Origin: an uncultured Reyranella sp.
Lineage (GTDB): Bacteria > Pseudomonadota > Alphaproteobacteria > Reyranellales > Reyranellaceae
Reading direction: 5' to 3'
Length of the DNA stretch: 64,000 nt
NCBI RefSeq assembly: GCF_945957355.1
Contig: NZ_CAMFKM010000002.1
Coordinates: forward strand, 1-64,000
Made by a program: the position numbers and the translations under genes. Numbering within the stretch: position 1 is the first letter of the stretch; each line of letters starts with the position of its first letter. Below are positions 24,961 to 33,335 of this stretch, one piece after another. The notes below the pieces were generated by a model. It had not been told where the DNA came from and searched no databases. It saw only the letters and a program-made list of their open reading frames with translations.

Positions 24961-25527
24961 ATGTCATCCTTCGACCGCTACCGCGGTGCCGCCTTCGCCA
25001 TTGCCGTCGCCATCAACACCGGCTTCTGCATCCTGATCGGCTTCCTGGTCGGCGGATTGCGCGGCGCCCAGATCGGCGTGGTTGTCGGCGTCGGTCTCGG
25101 CGTCCTGCCGGGCGCCGTGCGAACCTCCCGCCACCTGCTTGCCGATCCGCACGGCGTGCCCCGCCTGCTGGGACATGCAATCGCCGCTGCCGCCATCACG
25201 GCCGGCACCGCCGCGGTGCGAGTAGTGGGCGGCATCACGGCACCCGTCGCCGCGGTGCTGCGCTGGCCGATCCTGCTCGCACGCCTCGCCGTCGAAATCG
25301 CCGCAGGCCTGCTGGGGCAGGCACTGGCCGCGATCGGCCGCATCGTCGGCACGCCGCTCGGCCTCGCCAACCTCGCGGCACTGGCGGTGATCGCCGTCAA
25401 CGTCGCCGGCCTCGAATTCGCGACGCCCATCGCCTTCCTCGGGCTCGGCCTCCTGATCCTCGTCCTGATGGTCAGCGAGAGCGAGGCCGAGCTGGAGAGA
25501 CAAGACCCGACAAGGAAGCAGTCATGA
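24961..25527 (+). CDS. Hydrophobic membrane protein upstream of mbnP
   Basis: 188 residues, mostly hydrophobic: clear segments near 12-50, 75-105, 120-145 and 150-172, rich in Ala/Gly/Val. It has no recognised motif. AAGGAGAAT precedes the ATG, and the stop codon overlaps a possible ATG of the MbnP-like gene (ATGA), which ties it to the copper cluster. The ~200 bp before it (24763-24960) contains GC-rich sequence with no gene. Confidence 0.6.
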   Translation: MSSFDRYRGAAFAIAVAINTGFCILIGFLVGGLRGAQIGVVVGVGLGVLPGAVRTSRHLLADPHGVPRLLGHAIAAAAITAGTAAVRVVGGITAPVAAVLRWPILLARLAVEIAAGLLGQALAAIGRIVGTPLGLANLAALAVIAVNVAGLEFATPIAFLGLGLLILVLMVSESEAELERQDPTRKQS

Positions 25528-26465
25528 CAAACCCGAGGAAACAACCGATGACACCTCTCACGACGACACACGGGCTGGCGATCGCCAGCCTCGCCCTCAT
25601 GGTCCTCGGCGGTACCGCGCCGCCGGCGGCTGCCCAGCAGGATCGCAAGGTGACGATCCGCTTTGCCGCCCAGGTGGGCGGCAAGCCGTTCGCCTGTGGC
25701 GCCAGCTACGATGGCATCGGCGCGACGGGGTCGCGCGTGACACCTTCCGATTTCCGCTTCTACGTCTCCGACGTGCAGCTCGTGGACACGGCCGGCAAGG
25801 CCGTGCCCCTCAAGCTCGACCAGGACGAGCGCTGGCAGCACGCCAACGTCGCCCTGCTCGATTTCGAGAACCGCACGGGTCCCTGCCTCACCGGCACCGA
25901 CGAAACGCGCGACATCGTCGTCGGAACGGCGCCGGCCGGCGACTATCGCGGCCTGCGCTTCACGCTCGGCGTGCCCTTCGATCTCAACCATGCCGATTCG
26001 ACGATCGCGCCCTCGCCCCTCAACCTGACGTCGCTCTTCTGGAACTGGCAGGCGGGCTACAAGTTCCTGCGGATCGACCTTGCGACCAGCGGCCGGCCGC
26101 AGGACCTCCGGCCGGGCGACATGCCGCGCTTCGGCGATCGCGCAGCCAGCAACCGGTTGGGGTTCGCGATCCATCTCGGCAGCACCCAGTGCGCCGCCGA
26201 GGGCAACAACAAGGCGCCGTCGGCCTGCGCCAATCCCAACCGGCCGACCATCGAATTCGCGTCGTTCGACCCGGCACGCAACGTCGTGATCGCCGATCTG
26301 AAGTCGGTGCTGGAAGGGGTCGATGTCGACACCAACCAGGCCGACAGCCCCGCAGGCTGCATGTCGACGCCGACCGACGGCGACTGCAATCCGCTGATGC
26401 GCAACTTCGGGCTGACCTTCGCCGGTACGGGCGGCAGCCAGAAGTTCTTCCGCGTCGGTCCTTGA
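25524..26465 (+). CDS. mbnP: MbnP-like four-Cys copper-binding periplasmic protein
   Basis: 313 residues (or 305 from an ATG at 25548, preceded by GAGGAAA). A signal peptide ends near APPAAAQQ. The mature protein has the family pattern: FRFYVSDVQL, an aromatic SLFWNWQAGYKFLRID segment (Trp173, Trp175), AIHLGSTQC and two Cys pairs (Cys223/Cys235, Cys279/Cys288), the basis of the name four-Cys metallo-mystery-pair protein. Published work on methanotroph MbnP/CorA shows copper binding and a tryptophan oxidised to kynurenine by the partner MbnH. The MbnH-like gene follows 3 bp later. Role in copper acquisition here is inferred from the family. Confidence 0.85.
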   Translation: MTNPRKQPMTPLTTTHGLAIASLALMVLGGTAPPAAAQQDRKVTIRFAAQVGGKPFACGASYDGIGATGSRVTPSDFRFYVSDVQLVDTAGKAVPLKLDQDERWQHANVALLDFENRTGPCLTGTDETRDIVVGTAPAGDYRGLRFTLGVPFDLNHADSTIAPSPLNLTSLFWNWQAGYKFLRIDLATSGRPQDLRPGDMPRFGDRAASNRLGFAIHLGSTQCAAEGNNKAPSACANPNRPTIEFASFDPARNVVIADLKSVLEGVDVDTNQADSPAGCMSTPTDGDCNPLMRNFGLTFAGTGGSQKFFRVGP

Positions 26466-26468
26466 GAG

Positions 26469-27578
26469 ATGCGCCGGTCTCTCGGCCTCCTGCTGACCAC
26501 CGCAGCGACCTTCTTTCTGGTCACTGCGGCGGCGCGCACCGAGCAGGGCTATCGATGGCACATCCCGTCCTGGCTGCCCCCGCCGGTGGTTCCCGCCGAC
26601 AATCCGATGTCGGAAGCCAAGGTCGAGCTGGGGCGCCGCCTGTTCTACGACCCGCGCCTGTCGGCGGACGGCACGATGTCCTGCGCCTCCTGCCACGAGC
26701 AGGCGCGGGCCTTCACCGATGCGCGCCCGACGCCCAGCGGCGTGACGGGCGATGTGCATCCGCGCAATGCCATGTCGCTGGCCAACGCAGGCTACCTGCC
26801 GGTGCTGACCTGGGCCAACCCGCTGCAGACGCGGCTGGAGCAGCAGGCGCTGGTGCCGATGTTCGGCGAAAGCCCGGTCGAGATGGGCATGGCCGGGCGC
26901 GAGCAGGCACTGTTCGACCGCCTGCACCGCGAGCCGGTCTATCCGCCGCTCTTCCGTGCGGCTTTTCCCGAGCGCGAAGGCATCATCGATCTCGGCACGA
27001 TCACGAAGGCCCTGGCCGCCTTCGAGCGCACCCTCGTCTCCGCGGGCTCGCCCTATGACCGCTACCGCTATGGCGGCGAACCGAATGCGATCTCCGCCTC
27101 TGCGAAGCGCGGCGAGGCGCTGTTCTTCAGCGAGCGGCTGGAGTGCTTCCACTGCCATGGCGGTGTGCACCTGACCGACAGCCTGGTGCATTCGCGCAAG
27201 CCGTTCGCGGAGTATGCCTTCCACAATACCGGCCTCTACGACCGCGATGGCAAGGGCGCCTATCCCGCGGACAATACCGGCCTGCTCGAACATTCGGGCC
27301 GGGCCGACGACATGGGCCGGTTCCGCACACCCAGCCTGCGCAACATCGAACTGACCGCGCCCTACATGCACGACGGCAGCATTGCCACCCTGGAAGAGGT
27401 CATCGCCCACTACGAAGCGGGTGGGCGGGCGCGCGGTCCGAACACGAGTCCGTTCCTGCCGGGCTTCCATCTTTCGGCCGGGGAGAAGCAGGATCTCGTC
27501 GCGTTCCTCAAGTCCCTGACCGATCGAGAGTTCGCGAGCGACCCGCGCTTCGCCGATCCGTGGAAAGCCAGCCCCTGA
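26469..27578 (+). CDS. mbnH: MbnH-like di-haem cytochrome c peroxidase-family enzyme
   Basis: 369 residues with a signal peptide and two haem-c sites, CASCH (72-76) and CFHCH (226-230), in the MauG/cytochrome c peroxidase arrangement; DMGRFRTPSLRNIELTAPYMHDG near residues 290-310 is the second-half signature. In known systems MbnH uses a bis-Fe(IV) state to convert a tryptophan of MbnP to kynurenine. It is directly downstream of mbnP and probably co-transcribed. It is convergent with the regA-like gene (12 bp gap). Confidence 0.88.
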   Translation: MRRSLGLLLTTAATFFLVTAAARTEQGYRWHIPSWLPPPVVPADNPMSEAKVELGRRLFYDPRLSADGTMSCASCHEQARAFTDARPTPSGVTGDVHPRNAMSLANAGYLPVLTWANPLQTRLEQQALVPMFGESPVEMGMAGREQALFDRLHREPVYPPLFRAAFPEREGIIDLGTITKALAAFERTLVSAGSPYDRYRYGGEPNAISASAKRGEALFFSERLECFHCHGGVHLTDSLVHSRKPFAEYAFHNTGLYDRDGKGAYPADNTGLLEHSGRADDMGRFRTPSLRNIELTAPYMHDGSIATLEEVIAHYEAGGRARGPNTSPFLPGFHLSAGEKQDLVAFLKSLTDREFASDPRFADPWKASP

Positions 27579-27590
27579 CGGTGTGCCAGG

Positions 27591-28124
27591 TCAGGTGACC
27601 CGTCGCTTGGCGAGCTTGCGAGCCAGCGTGCGGCGGTGCAGGCCGAGGCGGCGCGCCGTCTCGGAGACGTTGAAGTCGGTCTCGGCCAGCATCTCGTGGA
27701 TGCGCTCCCATTCCAGCGTCTTGAGCGAGGTCGGCCGCGTGCCGAGCGGCGCCGCGGCATCGCCCTCGCCGCGCGCGAAGGCCGCCTCGATGTCGTCGGC
27801 ATTGGACGGCTTGGCGAGATAGTGGCAGGCACCCAGCTTGATCGCCTCGACGGCGGTCGAGATGCTCGCAAATCCCGTCAGCACCACGATGCGCATCTCA
27901 GGATCGAGCGCGGCGAGACGACGGACGCAATGCAGGCCCGAGTCGCCACCGAGCTTGAGATCGACGATGGCGAAGCCCGGCAGGAAATCGCGCAACGCCT
28001 CCTCGAGCGCCTCCGACGTCGCGCAGGCACGCACCTCATACATCCGGCGCTCGAAGGAGCGGCGCATCGCGCGCGCGAAGGCCGGGTCGTCGTCGACGAT
28101 CAGCAGGCGCGGCCTATCCGCCAT
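27591..28124 (-). CDS. regA: RegA/PrrA/ActR-type response regulator
   Basis: 177 residues. The receiver domain has the acidic pocket DDD (11-13), phospho-acceptor Asp55 (IVDLKLGGDSG), Thr83 and Lys105. A linker leads to a short Fis-type helix-turn-helix NVSETARRLGLHRRTLARKLAKR. This size and layout are the redox regulators RegA/PrrA/ActR, which control respiration, photosynthesis and carbon and nitrogen fixation genes in alphaproteobacteria. The start overlaps the end of the sensor gene by 11 bp. Confidence 0.92.
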   Translation of the reverse strand: MADRPRLLIVDDDPAFARAMRRSFERRMYEVRACATSEALEEALRDFLPGFAIVDLKLGGDSGLHCVRRLAALDPEMRIVVLTGFASISTAVEAIKLGACHYLAKPSNADDIEAAFARGEGDAAAPLGTRPTSLKTLEWERIHEMLAETDFNVSETARRLGLHRRTLARKLAKRRVT

Positions 28125-29394
28125 GGCGTGTCTCCAGCGCCAGCCGGGCCAGCGGCAGGCGCACGACGACGCGCGCGCCGCCGCCCGCGCGGTTCTCCGC
28201 CGTGACGGTGCCGCCCAGCTTGCGCGCCACGTTGACCAGCAGGAACAGGCCGAGCCCACTGCCCGGGCGCGACTTCGTCGTCTGGTAGGGCTTGCCGAAC
28301 TGGTCGAGGATCCGGTCCGCGAAGCCCGGCCCGCGATCCTCCACCGTCAGCACGACTCCGTCGCCCTGTCGGTCGAGCGCAATGGACATCCAGTCGGGCG
28401 ATGCCTCCAGCGCATTGTCGAACACGTTGGCGATGCCCTGGGCGAGCACCAGGTCGGTCGCGATGGCCTGGTCGGGCGAGAAGCGGTTCTGGTAGTGCAG
28501 GGCGGACGGCCGCCGGCCGGATCGCCAATCGTCGACCACGGAATCGAAGAAGCGGGCGACGGTCGTCGGGCCTGCGCCCTCGCCGCGCATTTCGCCGGAC
28601 GAGGTCAGGATCTTCGAAACGATTTCCTTGCAGCGCAGGAGCTGGTCCTCCATGGCGTCGAGGTCCTCGGAGAGATCGGGATCGGCCGTGAGCATCGGCA
28701 TCCGCTGCCAGTCGTTGACGATCACCGAGAGCGTCCCGAGCGGCGTGCCCAGCTCGTGTGCGGCCCCGGAGGCGAGCTGACCCATGCGCACGACCAGTTC
28801 CTCCTCGACCGAGCGCTGGCGCAGCGCCGCAAGACGGGCGTCGCGCTCACGCAGGTTGCGGCCGATGCGGGTGACGAAGAACACGATCAGGCCCGCGGCC
28901 AGCACGTAGGCGATGAACGTGCCCTGCAGGTGGAGATCGAAGAGATCGCCGCCCCGGCGGTACGGCAGTTCGAGAGGATGGCTGAACAGGGCCAGCCCGA
29001 CGAAGCAGGCCGTCGTCACGCTCACCAGGATCCAGGCCGGCCGTGCCTCGAGCAGAACCGCCGCGAGGATGACCTGCAGCAGGTAGAGCGACACGAACGG
29101 GTTCGACGCCCCGCCGCTCAGATAGAGCTGCGTTGTCAGGGCGGCCACGTCGAGCAGCAGCTCCAGCAGCAGCGCGCCGCCGGTCGTCGGGGCGCCGCTG
29201 CGGTGACGCAACAGGCTGATGCCGTTCAGCACCACGAGGAACAGAACGACCGCCAGCATCGAGGAGAGCGGCAGCGCGACCTGCAGCACGAACTCGACGA
29301 ACACGATGGTCGCAATCTGGCCCAGCACCGCGATCCAGCGAAGCTGGATCAGCAGCAGCAGGTTCTTGCGGTTCGCGGTGTCCTGCGCGGAAAT
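28114..29394 (-). CDS. regB: RegB/PrrB-type redox sensor histidine kinase
   Basis: About 426 residues if the start is taken at 29394. Six membrane helices with the quinone-binding LSGGASNPF motif are followed by the H-box SGAAHELGTPLG, a Cys 42 residues later (LLRCKEI) matching the redox-active Cys of RegB, and N/G boxes (NVFDNALEA, DRGPGF, GSGLGLFL). The only conventional start (GTG at 29328) cuts into the first conserved helix LLLLIQLRWIAVLGQ. Upstream in frame no ATG/GTG/TTG exists before the previous stop at 29419. AAAGGAG stands 7 nt before an ATT codon at 29394, so I take ATT as the probable start. Confidence 0.85.
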   Translation of the reverse strand: MSAQDTANRKNLLLLIQLRWIAVLGQIATIVFVEFVLQVALPLSSMLAVVLFLVVLNGISLLRHRSGAPTTGGALLLELLLDVAALTTQLYLSGGASNPFVSLYLLQVILAAVLLEARPAWILVSVTTACFVGLALFSHPLELPYRRGGDLFDLHLQGTFIAYVLAAGLIVFFVTRIGRNLRERDARLAALRQRSVEEELVVRMGQLASGAAHELGTPLGTLSVIVNDWQRMPMLTADPDLSEDLDAMEDQLLRCKEIVSKILTSSGEMRGEGAGPTTVARFFDSVVDDWRSGRRPSALHYQNRFSPDQAIATDLVLAQGIANVFDNALEASPDWMSIALDRQGDGVVLTVEDRGPGFADRILDQFGKPYQTTKSRPGSGLGLFLLVNVARKLGGTVTAENRAGGGARVVVRLPLARLALETRHGG

Positions 29395-29418
29395 CCTCGC
29401 GCTCCTTTCGTGGCCCCG

Positions 29419-29580
29419 TCACGTCGACAGGAACACGTACAGAAGCGGCAGCCAAACGAAAGTGGTCGTCGCGAGACCCTTCACCGTCTGGTAGGCGATC
29501 CAGAGCCAGAAATAGCGGCGAATCCAGGTCGCGAAGCGGCTGCGGCGCGTCGTCGCCGGCATCGCCATCGTCTCGCTCAT
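29419..29580 (-). CDS. 53-residue membrane peptide of the bd-like oxidase operon
   Basis: A single hydrophobic helix (about residues 23-50, YFWLWIAYQTVKGLATTTFVWLPL broken over two aromatic-rich stretches) after a basic N-terminus. Its ATG overlaps the stop of the upstream subunit (ATGA) and it ends 24 bp before the regB start. Small single-helix subunits (CydX-like) accompany cytochrome bd oxidases, so it may be an accessory subunit; this is inferred from position and size. Confidence 0.6.
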   Translation of the reverse strand: MSETMAMPATTRRSRFATWIRRYFWLWIAYQTVKGLATTTFVWLPLLYVFLST

Positions 29581-30641
29581 GGCCGCACCGGACTTTGCGC
29601 CGCGCCCGCCGCACGGTTGGCCTCGTCGACACGGCGCATATAGTCCGCGGTCTTGGCGCGGACGAGTTCGCGATGCGGCGCCACGGCGGCCTCTCGATAG
29701 ACGTGCCGGCCGGCGCCCATCAGCCCCAGCACCACGACCATGAGGCCGCAGATCGACACGAAGCTGCCGCCGATGCGGGCTGCCGGTCGGCGCGTTTCGA
29801 CGAACATCATCAGGGTCATCCAGATCGAAACCAGGATGGCCAGACCGAAGATTCCCATCAGCGTCGCGGGAGTACCCTGGAGGGTGGGCAGGGTCAGCAG
29901 CGCGACCGGCCCGACGAGGAACTGGCCGACCGTTGGCCACAGCGCCCAGCGATAGCCGGCTCGCACCAGCTCGTCGCGCCGCCAGCCCGTGTCGGCCAGC
30001 GACGCCTCGCTGCGGCGGCGGAACAGCCAGACCATGAGCAGGCCGGTCATCGCCGGGCAGGCCAGCAGGAAATGGGCGTAGCGTGGCAGCACGTTGGGCA
30101 GCAGGAGCGCCGAGAAGAACCCCTGCACCGTCCCCCACTTCTCCGGGAACAGCATCAGGTTCACGTTGGTGAGGAAGATCAGCGGGATGAAGAGGAAGAT
30201 CAGGCAGGACGCCGCGCCGATCGCGATGTGGAGCGCCTTGCGGCCCTCCATCGCGTGCCAGAGATATTTGTGCGCGTAGGTGAGCAGGAAGGCGACGACC
30301 ACCAGCGGGACGATCGAGATCCAGAACGTGCCGGTGAGCGCGTTCGCCGTGTAGAAGTAGACCGTATAGAGCGTGTTGATGGCGAGCAGCGGCCCGACGC
30401 CCAGCACGACGGCGATGCTCTTGTTTGCGGTGATCGTCGAGGCGACTTCGTAGGCCAGCCGGTCGTAGCGGCGGTCCTTCAGGCCCTTGATCTCGTACCA
30501 GACCGAGATCAGCGCGCCGCCCACCATGAAGTTCACGAAGGCGATGTGCAGCAGGAAGAAGAACACGAGCACCACGACCAGCAGCGGCTCGGGCGCCGGC
30601 ATGGGGAGCGGGATGTCGCGAGGGACGGGGATCTGGTTCAC
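29577..30641 (-). CDS. Second membrane subunit of a cytochrome bd-like complex
   Basis: 354 residues, about eight membrane helices. Near the N-terminus FFFLLHIAFVNFMVGGALISVWYE places a His (about residue 32) like a haem ligand, followed by DRLAYEVASTITANKS, which parallels DRLAYRILFVSFLVTTT in the neighbouring 494-residue subunit. The pair therefore look like diverged copies, as in CydA/CydA' type complexes. No cytochrome c motif is present. The start at 30641 overlaps the stop of the upstream gene by 4 bp. Exact family is uncertain; a terminal oxidase or related quinol/cytochrome-linked complex is most likely. Confidence 0.6.
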   Translation of the reverse strand: MNQIPVPRDIPLPMPAPEPLLVVVLVFFFLLHIAFVNFMVGGALISVWYEIKGLKDRRYDRLAYEVASTITANKSIAVVLGVGPLLAINTLYTVYFYTANALTGTFWISIVPLVVVAFLLTYAHKYLWHAMEGRKALHIAIGAASCLIFLFIPLIFLTNVNLMLFPEKWGTVQGFFSALLLPNVLPRYAHFLLACPAMTGLLMVWLFRRRSEASLADTGWRRDELVRAGYRWALWPTVGQFLVGPVALLTLPTLQGTPATLMGIFGLAILVSIWMTLMMFVETRRPAARIGGSFVSICGLMVVVLGLMGAGRHVYREAAVAPHRELVRAKTADYMRRVDEANRAAGAAQSPVRP

Positions 30642-32122
30642 TTGCGTGCTCCCTGCTTCGGTGCCGCGCCGTCGGCGAGCCTGGATTCACCTTCGGGACG
30701 GATGGCGATACCCGCCTGCTGCGCGCCCGGCACCGGCGTCCTGTTGCCCTGGAGCTGCTCGAGATAGGTGCCGAGGAAGCCCAGCTCGTCCTTGTTGCCG
30801 GGGAACGGCGGCATGTAGGGCTGCGCATTGTGCATGTTGGCGACGTAGTCGGACGTCAGATCCGGCGTCCACCGGGCATCGCCGAACATGCGCTGAAGGT
30901 GACCAGCCACTCCGTTGACGCCATGCGTGGTGTGGCAGCGCGAGCAGGTGTCCATGAACACGTCCTTGCCCTTCTGCAGCCGCGCGAGCGCCGCGGTGCG
31001 CTCCGCCTCGGGCCGTTCGGCCGAAACGAACTTCTTCTCGGCCTCGGTCAGCGGATTGGAGTAGGTCGCGTAGGCCAGCACACCGTCACGTTGCAGCAGG
31101 GCGTAGTCCTCGACGCGCAGGCCGTTGGCGTACATGTACTGGCCGATGATGTAGGGCTTCCGGATGAACTCGCGTACCCGTTCGAAGTGGCCGGTGAGCC
31201 ACAGGATCGCGACCAAGGGCACAACGGTGGCGATGCGCGGCAGCAGACCCGGCCGCTTGATGGCGATCTGCACGATGACGAGGATCGCCACGACCGTCGC
31301 CAGCACGATCCAGAGGAAGTCGTCGAGCCAGCCGCTGAACTGCAGCGTCAGCGTCGAGACGGCGAGGTTGTCCTTCATCGCCGCTGGAACCACGCTGTAG
31401 TACCAGTAGCCGCCGGCGACGACGAAAGGCGCGAAGAGCAGCGTCCAGATACCGACCGCGCGCGTCGCCTCGTTGCGGAAGGGATCGTCGCGCCTGACGA
31501 AGAACGGAATGAGGAAGAGCGCGATGATCCCGGCCATGGAAGCCGCGAGCGGCGTGCGGAAGGCGAGCTGCGGCAGGTACACCGGGTTGCTGAAGCCCGC
31601 GAGCAGGGTGCTCTCGGACAGCCAGTTGCCCGGGTCCATCATGAAGCCGAGGATCGATACGATGATCGCCATCGTGATCCACGAGAACAGGCCGAGCGCG
31701 AAGCCGAGCCGGATGTGCCGCCGCTTGGCCGCGCCCTCGCTCCAGGACTTCCAGGTCAGCGTATAGGCGAGGATCAGGCACACCTCGGTGATGAAGACCA
31801 GCCACTCCACGAACCACGCCCAGAAGAAGACGCGGATCAGGCTGCCGATCGAGTAGGGATTGACCAGCGAGACGGACAGCCAGATGCCGACGCCGGTCAG
31901 CGCGCCGACTGTCGTCGTCACCAGGAAGCTCACGAACAGGATGCGGTAGGCGAGCCGGTCCCAACGCGGGTCCTGCTTGCGGTGGCCGTACCATTCCATG
32001 CAGGCGACCAGCGGCATCATGCCGACCGCCAGCCCGTGATTGATCAGCACGTGGAGGACGGCGATGACGGCGATCAGACCGCGATTGCCGAAGACGTCGA
32101 GGTGGAAGACCGGAAAGTCCAT
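30638..32122 (-). CDS. Cytochrome bd-like membrane subunit fused to a cytochrome c domain
   Basis: 494 residues. The first ~310 hold about eight or nine helices, with two His near the N-terminus (LHVLINHGL, 24 and 29) and aromatic-rich helices (WAWFVEWLVFITEV). Residues 340-460 form a class-I cytochrome c domain with CSRCH (393-397) and a likely Met ligand in PYMPPFPG (Met437). The classical quinol-oxidase Q-loop signatures of CydA are not evident. The arrangement suggests a cytochrome c-using or cytochrome c-decorated bd-family oxidase. It sits one base after a small membrane gene and overlaps the next subunit gene, in one operon with RegBA. Confidence 0.65.
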   Translation of the reverse strand: MDFPVFHLDVFGNRGLIAVIAVLHVLINHGLAVGMMPLVACMEWYGHRKQDPRWDRLAYRILFVSFLVTTTVGALTGVGIWLSVSLVNPYSIGSLIRVFFWAWFVEWLVFITEVCLILAYTLTWKSWSEGAAKRRHIRLGFALGLFSWITMAIIVSILGFMMDPGNWLSESTLLAGFSNPVYLPQLAFRTPLAASMAGIIALFLIPFFVRRDDPFRNEATRAVGIWTLLFAPFVVAGGYWYYSVVPAAMKDNLAVSTLTLQFSGWLDDFLWIVLATVVAILVIVQIAIKRPGLLPRIATVVPLVAILWLTGHFERVREFIRKPYIIGQYMYANGLRVEDYALLQRDGVLAYATYSNPLTEAEKKFVSAERPEAERTAALARLQKGKDVFMDTCSRCHTTHGVNGVAGHLQRMFGDARWTPDLTSDYVANMHNAQPYMPPFPGNKDELGFLGTYLEQLQGNRTPVPGAQQAGIAIRPEGESRLADGAAPKQGARK

Positions 32123-32123
32123 C

Positions 32124-32519
32124 TCACGCGGCCTTGGCCGGGGTCGGCTTCTCGTCGGCCGGCAGCGCGAGCATCACCAGCTCGAAGCCAAAGAGCACGA
32201 CGCCCGCCAGGTGCAGGGTCGATCCCGGCGGAGCGGTCACGGCGAGATGCAGCCCGACGGCACCGAGGGTCAGCGCGGCCGCGCCGGGCAACCAGACCAG
32301 CACGCGGTCGAAGGCGGCGCGCGCGCCTCCGCCGCGGTCGAAGCTCGCGCGCAAGGCGCCACGCGCACCGATGAGACCGGCCACGGCGAGGCACGACGCG
32401 CCGACCAGCGCGAACACCGCCGCGCTGTCGACCAGCGCCAGCAGGAGCACCAGCATCGCGATGTTGAGGACGACCGCGCGATAGGGCGCGGCGGCGAGCC
32501 AGGCAGAAATGAAGCGCAC
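32124..32519 (-). CDS. Small membrane protein, first gene of the bd-like operon
   Basis: 131 residues from GTG at 32519 (GGAGG 4 nt upstream), or 140 from a TTG at 32546 with no clear ribosome site. Four hydrophobic segments (about 10-30, 32-52, 72-90, 98-118). No recognised family. It ends one base before the cytochrome c-fused subunit, so it likely belongs to the same complex or its assembly. Confidence 0.55.
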   Translation of the reverse strand: MRFISAWLAAAPYRAVVLNIAMLVLLLALVDSAAVFALVGASCLAVAGLIGARGALRASFDRGGGARAAFDRVLVWLPGAAALTLGAVGLHLAVTAPPGSTLHLAGVVLFGFELVMLALPADEKPTPAKAA

Positions 32520-32573
32520 GATCCCTCCGACGAGAATGGCGCGCAATCTCGTCGGCAGGGCAGGTCGGCTGAA

Positions 32574-32590
32574 TTGGACAAAAGGTCCAA
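32574..32590. promoter_or_regulatory. Short dyad upstream of the bd-like operon
   Basis: TTGGAC (32574-32579) and GTCCAA (32585-32590) form a 6-bp inverted repeat with a 5-bp spacer. It lies between the mgtC stop (32604) and the first operon gene. It does not match the FNR consensus (TTGAT-N4-ATCAA). A regulator site or a terminator stem of mgtC are both possible. Confidence 0.25.
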
Positions 32591-32603
32591 GCCGCGAGGA
32601 AGG

Positions 32604-33317
32604 TCAGGACTCCGGGATCGTGCGGTCGATCTGCCAGGTGGCGCCCGTAACGGTGGGATCGAGGCTGAGGCGGCCCACGATCTGCTCCAGGGCCGCGTCG
32701 TTGCGCTTGGCGGCGACAGCCTGCGCCGTCACCGTGACCTTGGACGTATCGGCGATGTCTTCGCTGTCGAGTCGCCGCAGGCCGAGACCCGCCTGGGCCA
32801 GCGCGTTCAGCAGCAGCGAGCGCATCTGCGCCTCCTCGGCGCCGCGGCAGACCACTTCGACGGTATAGTGCGTCTCCACATTGCTGCTGGTCACGAGGCG
32901 GCTGTTCAGGCGCCGTATGAGCGGCCGCAGGACGAGGTTGGTGGCGATCACCATGCCGGCCGCCAGCAGCGCCGGACCGCCGTGGCCCGCCCCCGCCATC
33001 GTGCCGACCATCGCCGAGCACCACAGCGTCGCCGCCGTGTTGAGGCCATGCACGTTCACGCCCTCGCGCAGGATGACGCCCGCGCCGAGGAAGCCGATGC
33101 CGGTCACCACCTGTGCGGCTACGCGCGTCGGATCGCCGGCGCCGACGAACCCCGAGAAGGTGACGAAGCCCGCGGCGCCCAGCGCCACCAGCGCGTTGGT
33201 GCGCAGACCCGCCATCTTCTGGTTCCACTGACGCTCGAACCCGATGGCCGAGCCCAGCAGCAGCGCCACGCCGAGACGCAACGCGGCCTCGCCGAGTTCA
33301 AACAGGTCGAAATGCAT
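32604..33317 (-). CDS. MgtC/SapB family membrane protein
   Basis: 237 residues. The N-terminal membrane domain has the family hallmark LLLGSAIGFERQWNQKMAGLRTNALVALGAAGF and GFLGAGVILREG, with a soluble ACT-like C-terminal domain (about 150-237). MgtC proteins support growth in low magnesium and modulate ATP synthase in pathogens; in free-living bacteria the role is less clear. The gene follows the ABC ATPase by 18 bp and may share its transcript. Confidence 0.88.
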   Translation of the reverse strand: MHFDLFELGEAALRLGVALLLGSAIGFERQWNQKMAGLRTNALVALGAAGFVTFSGFVGAGDPTRVAAQVVTGIGFLGAGVILREGVNVHGLNTAATLWCSAMVGTMAGAGHGGPALLAAGMVIATNLVLRPLIRRLNSRLVTSSNVETHYTVEVVCRGAEEAQMRSLLLNALAQAGLGLRRLDSEDIADTSKVTVTAQAVAAKRNDAALEQIVGRLSLDPTVTGATWQIDRTIPES

Positions 33318-33335
33318 CCGTGAACCTCTCCGGCA

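Noticed and set aside
24978..27470. An 830-codon open frame antisense to the mbnP/mbnH cluster.
   Set aside because: High-GC antisense frames are expected here; it has no domain, is Arg/Gly-rich and covers several confident genes.
32574..32590. An FNR/Anr box before the bd-like operon.
   Set aside because: TTGGAC-N5-GTCCAA differs from TTGAT-N4-ATCAA in sequence and spacing.
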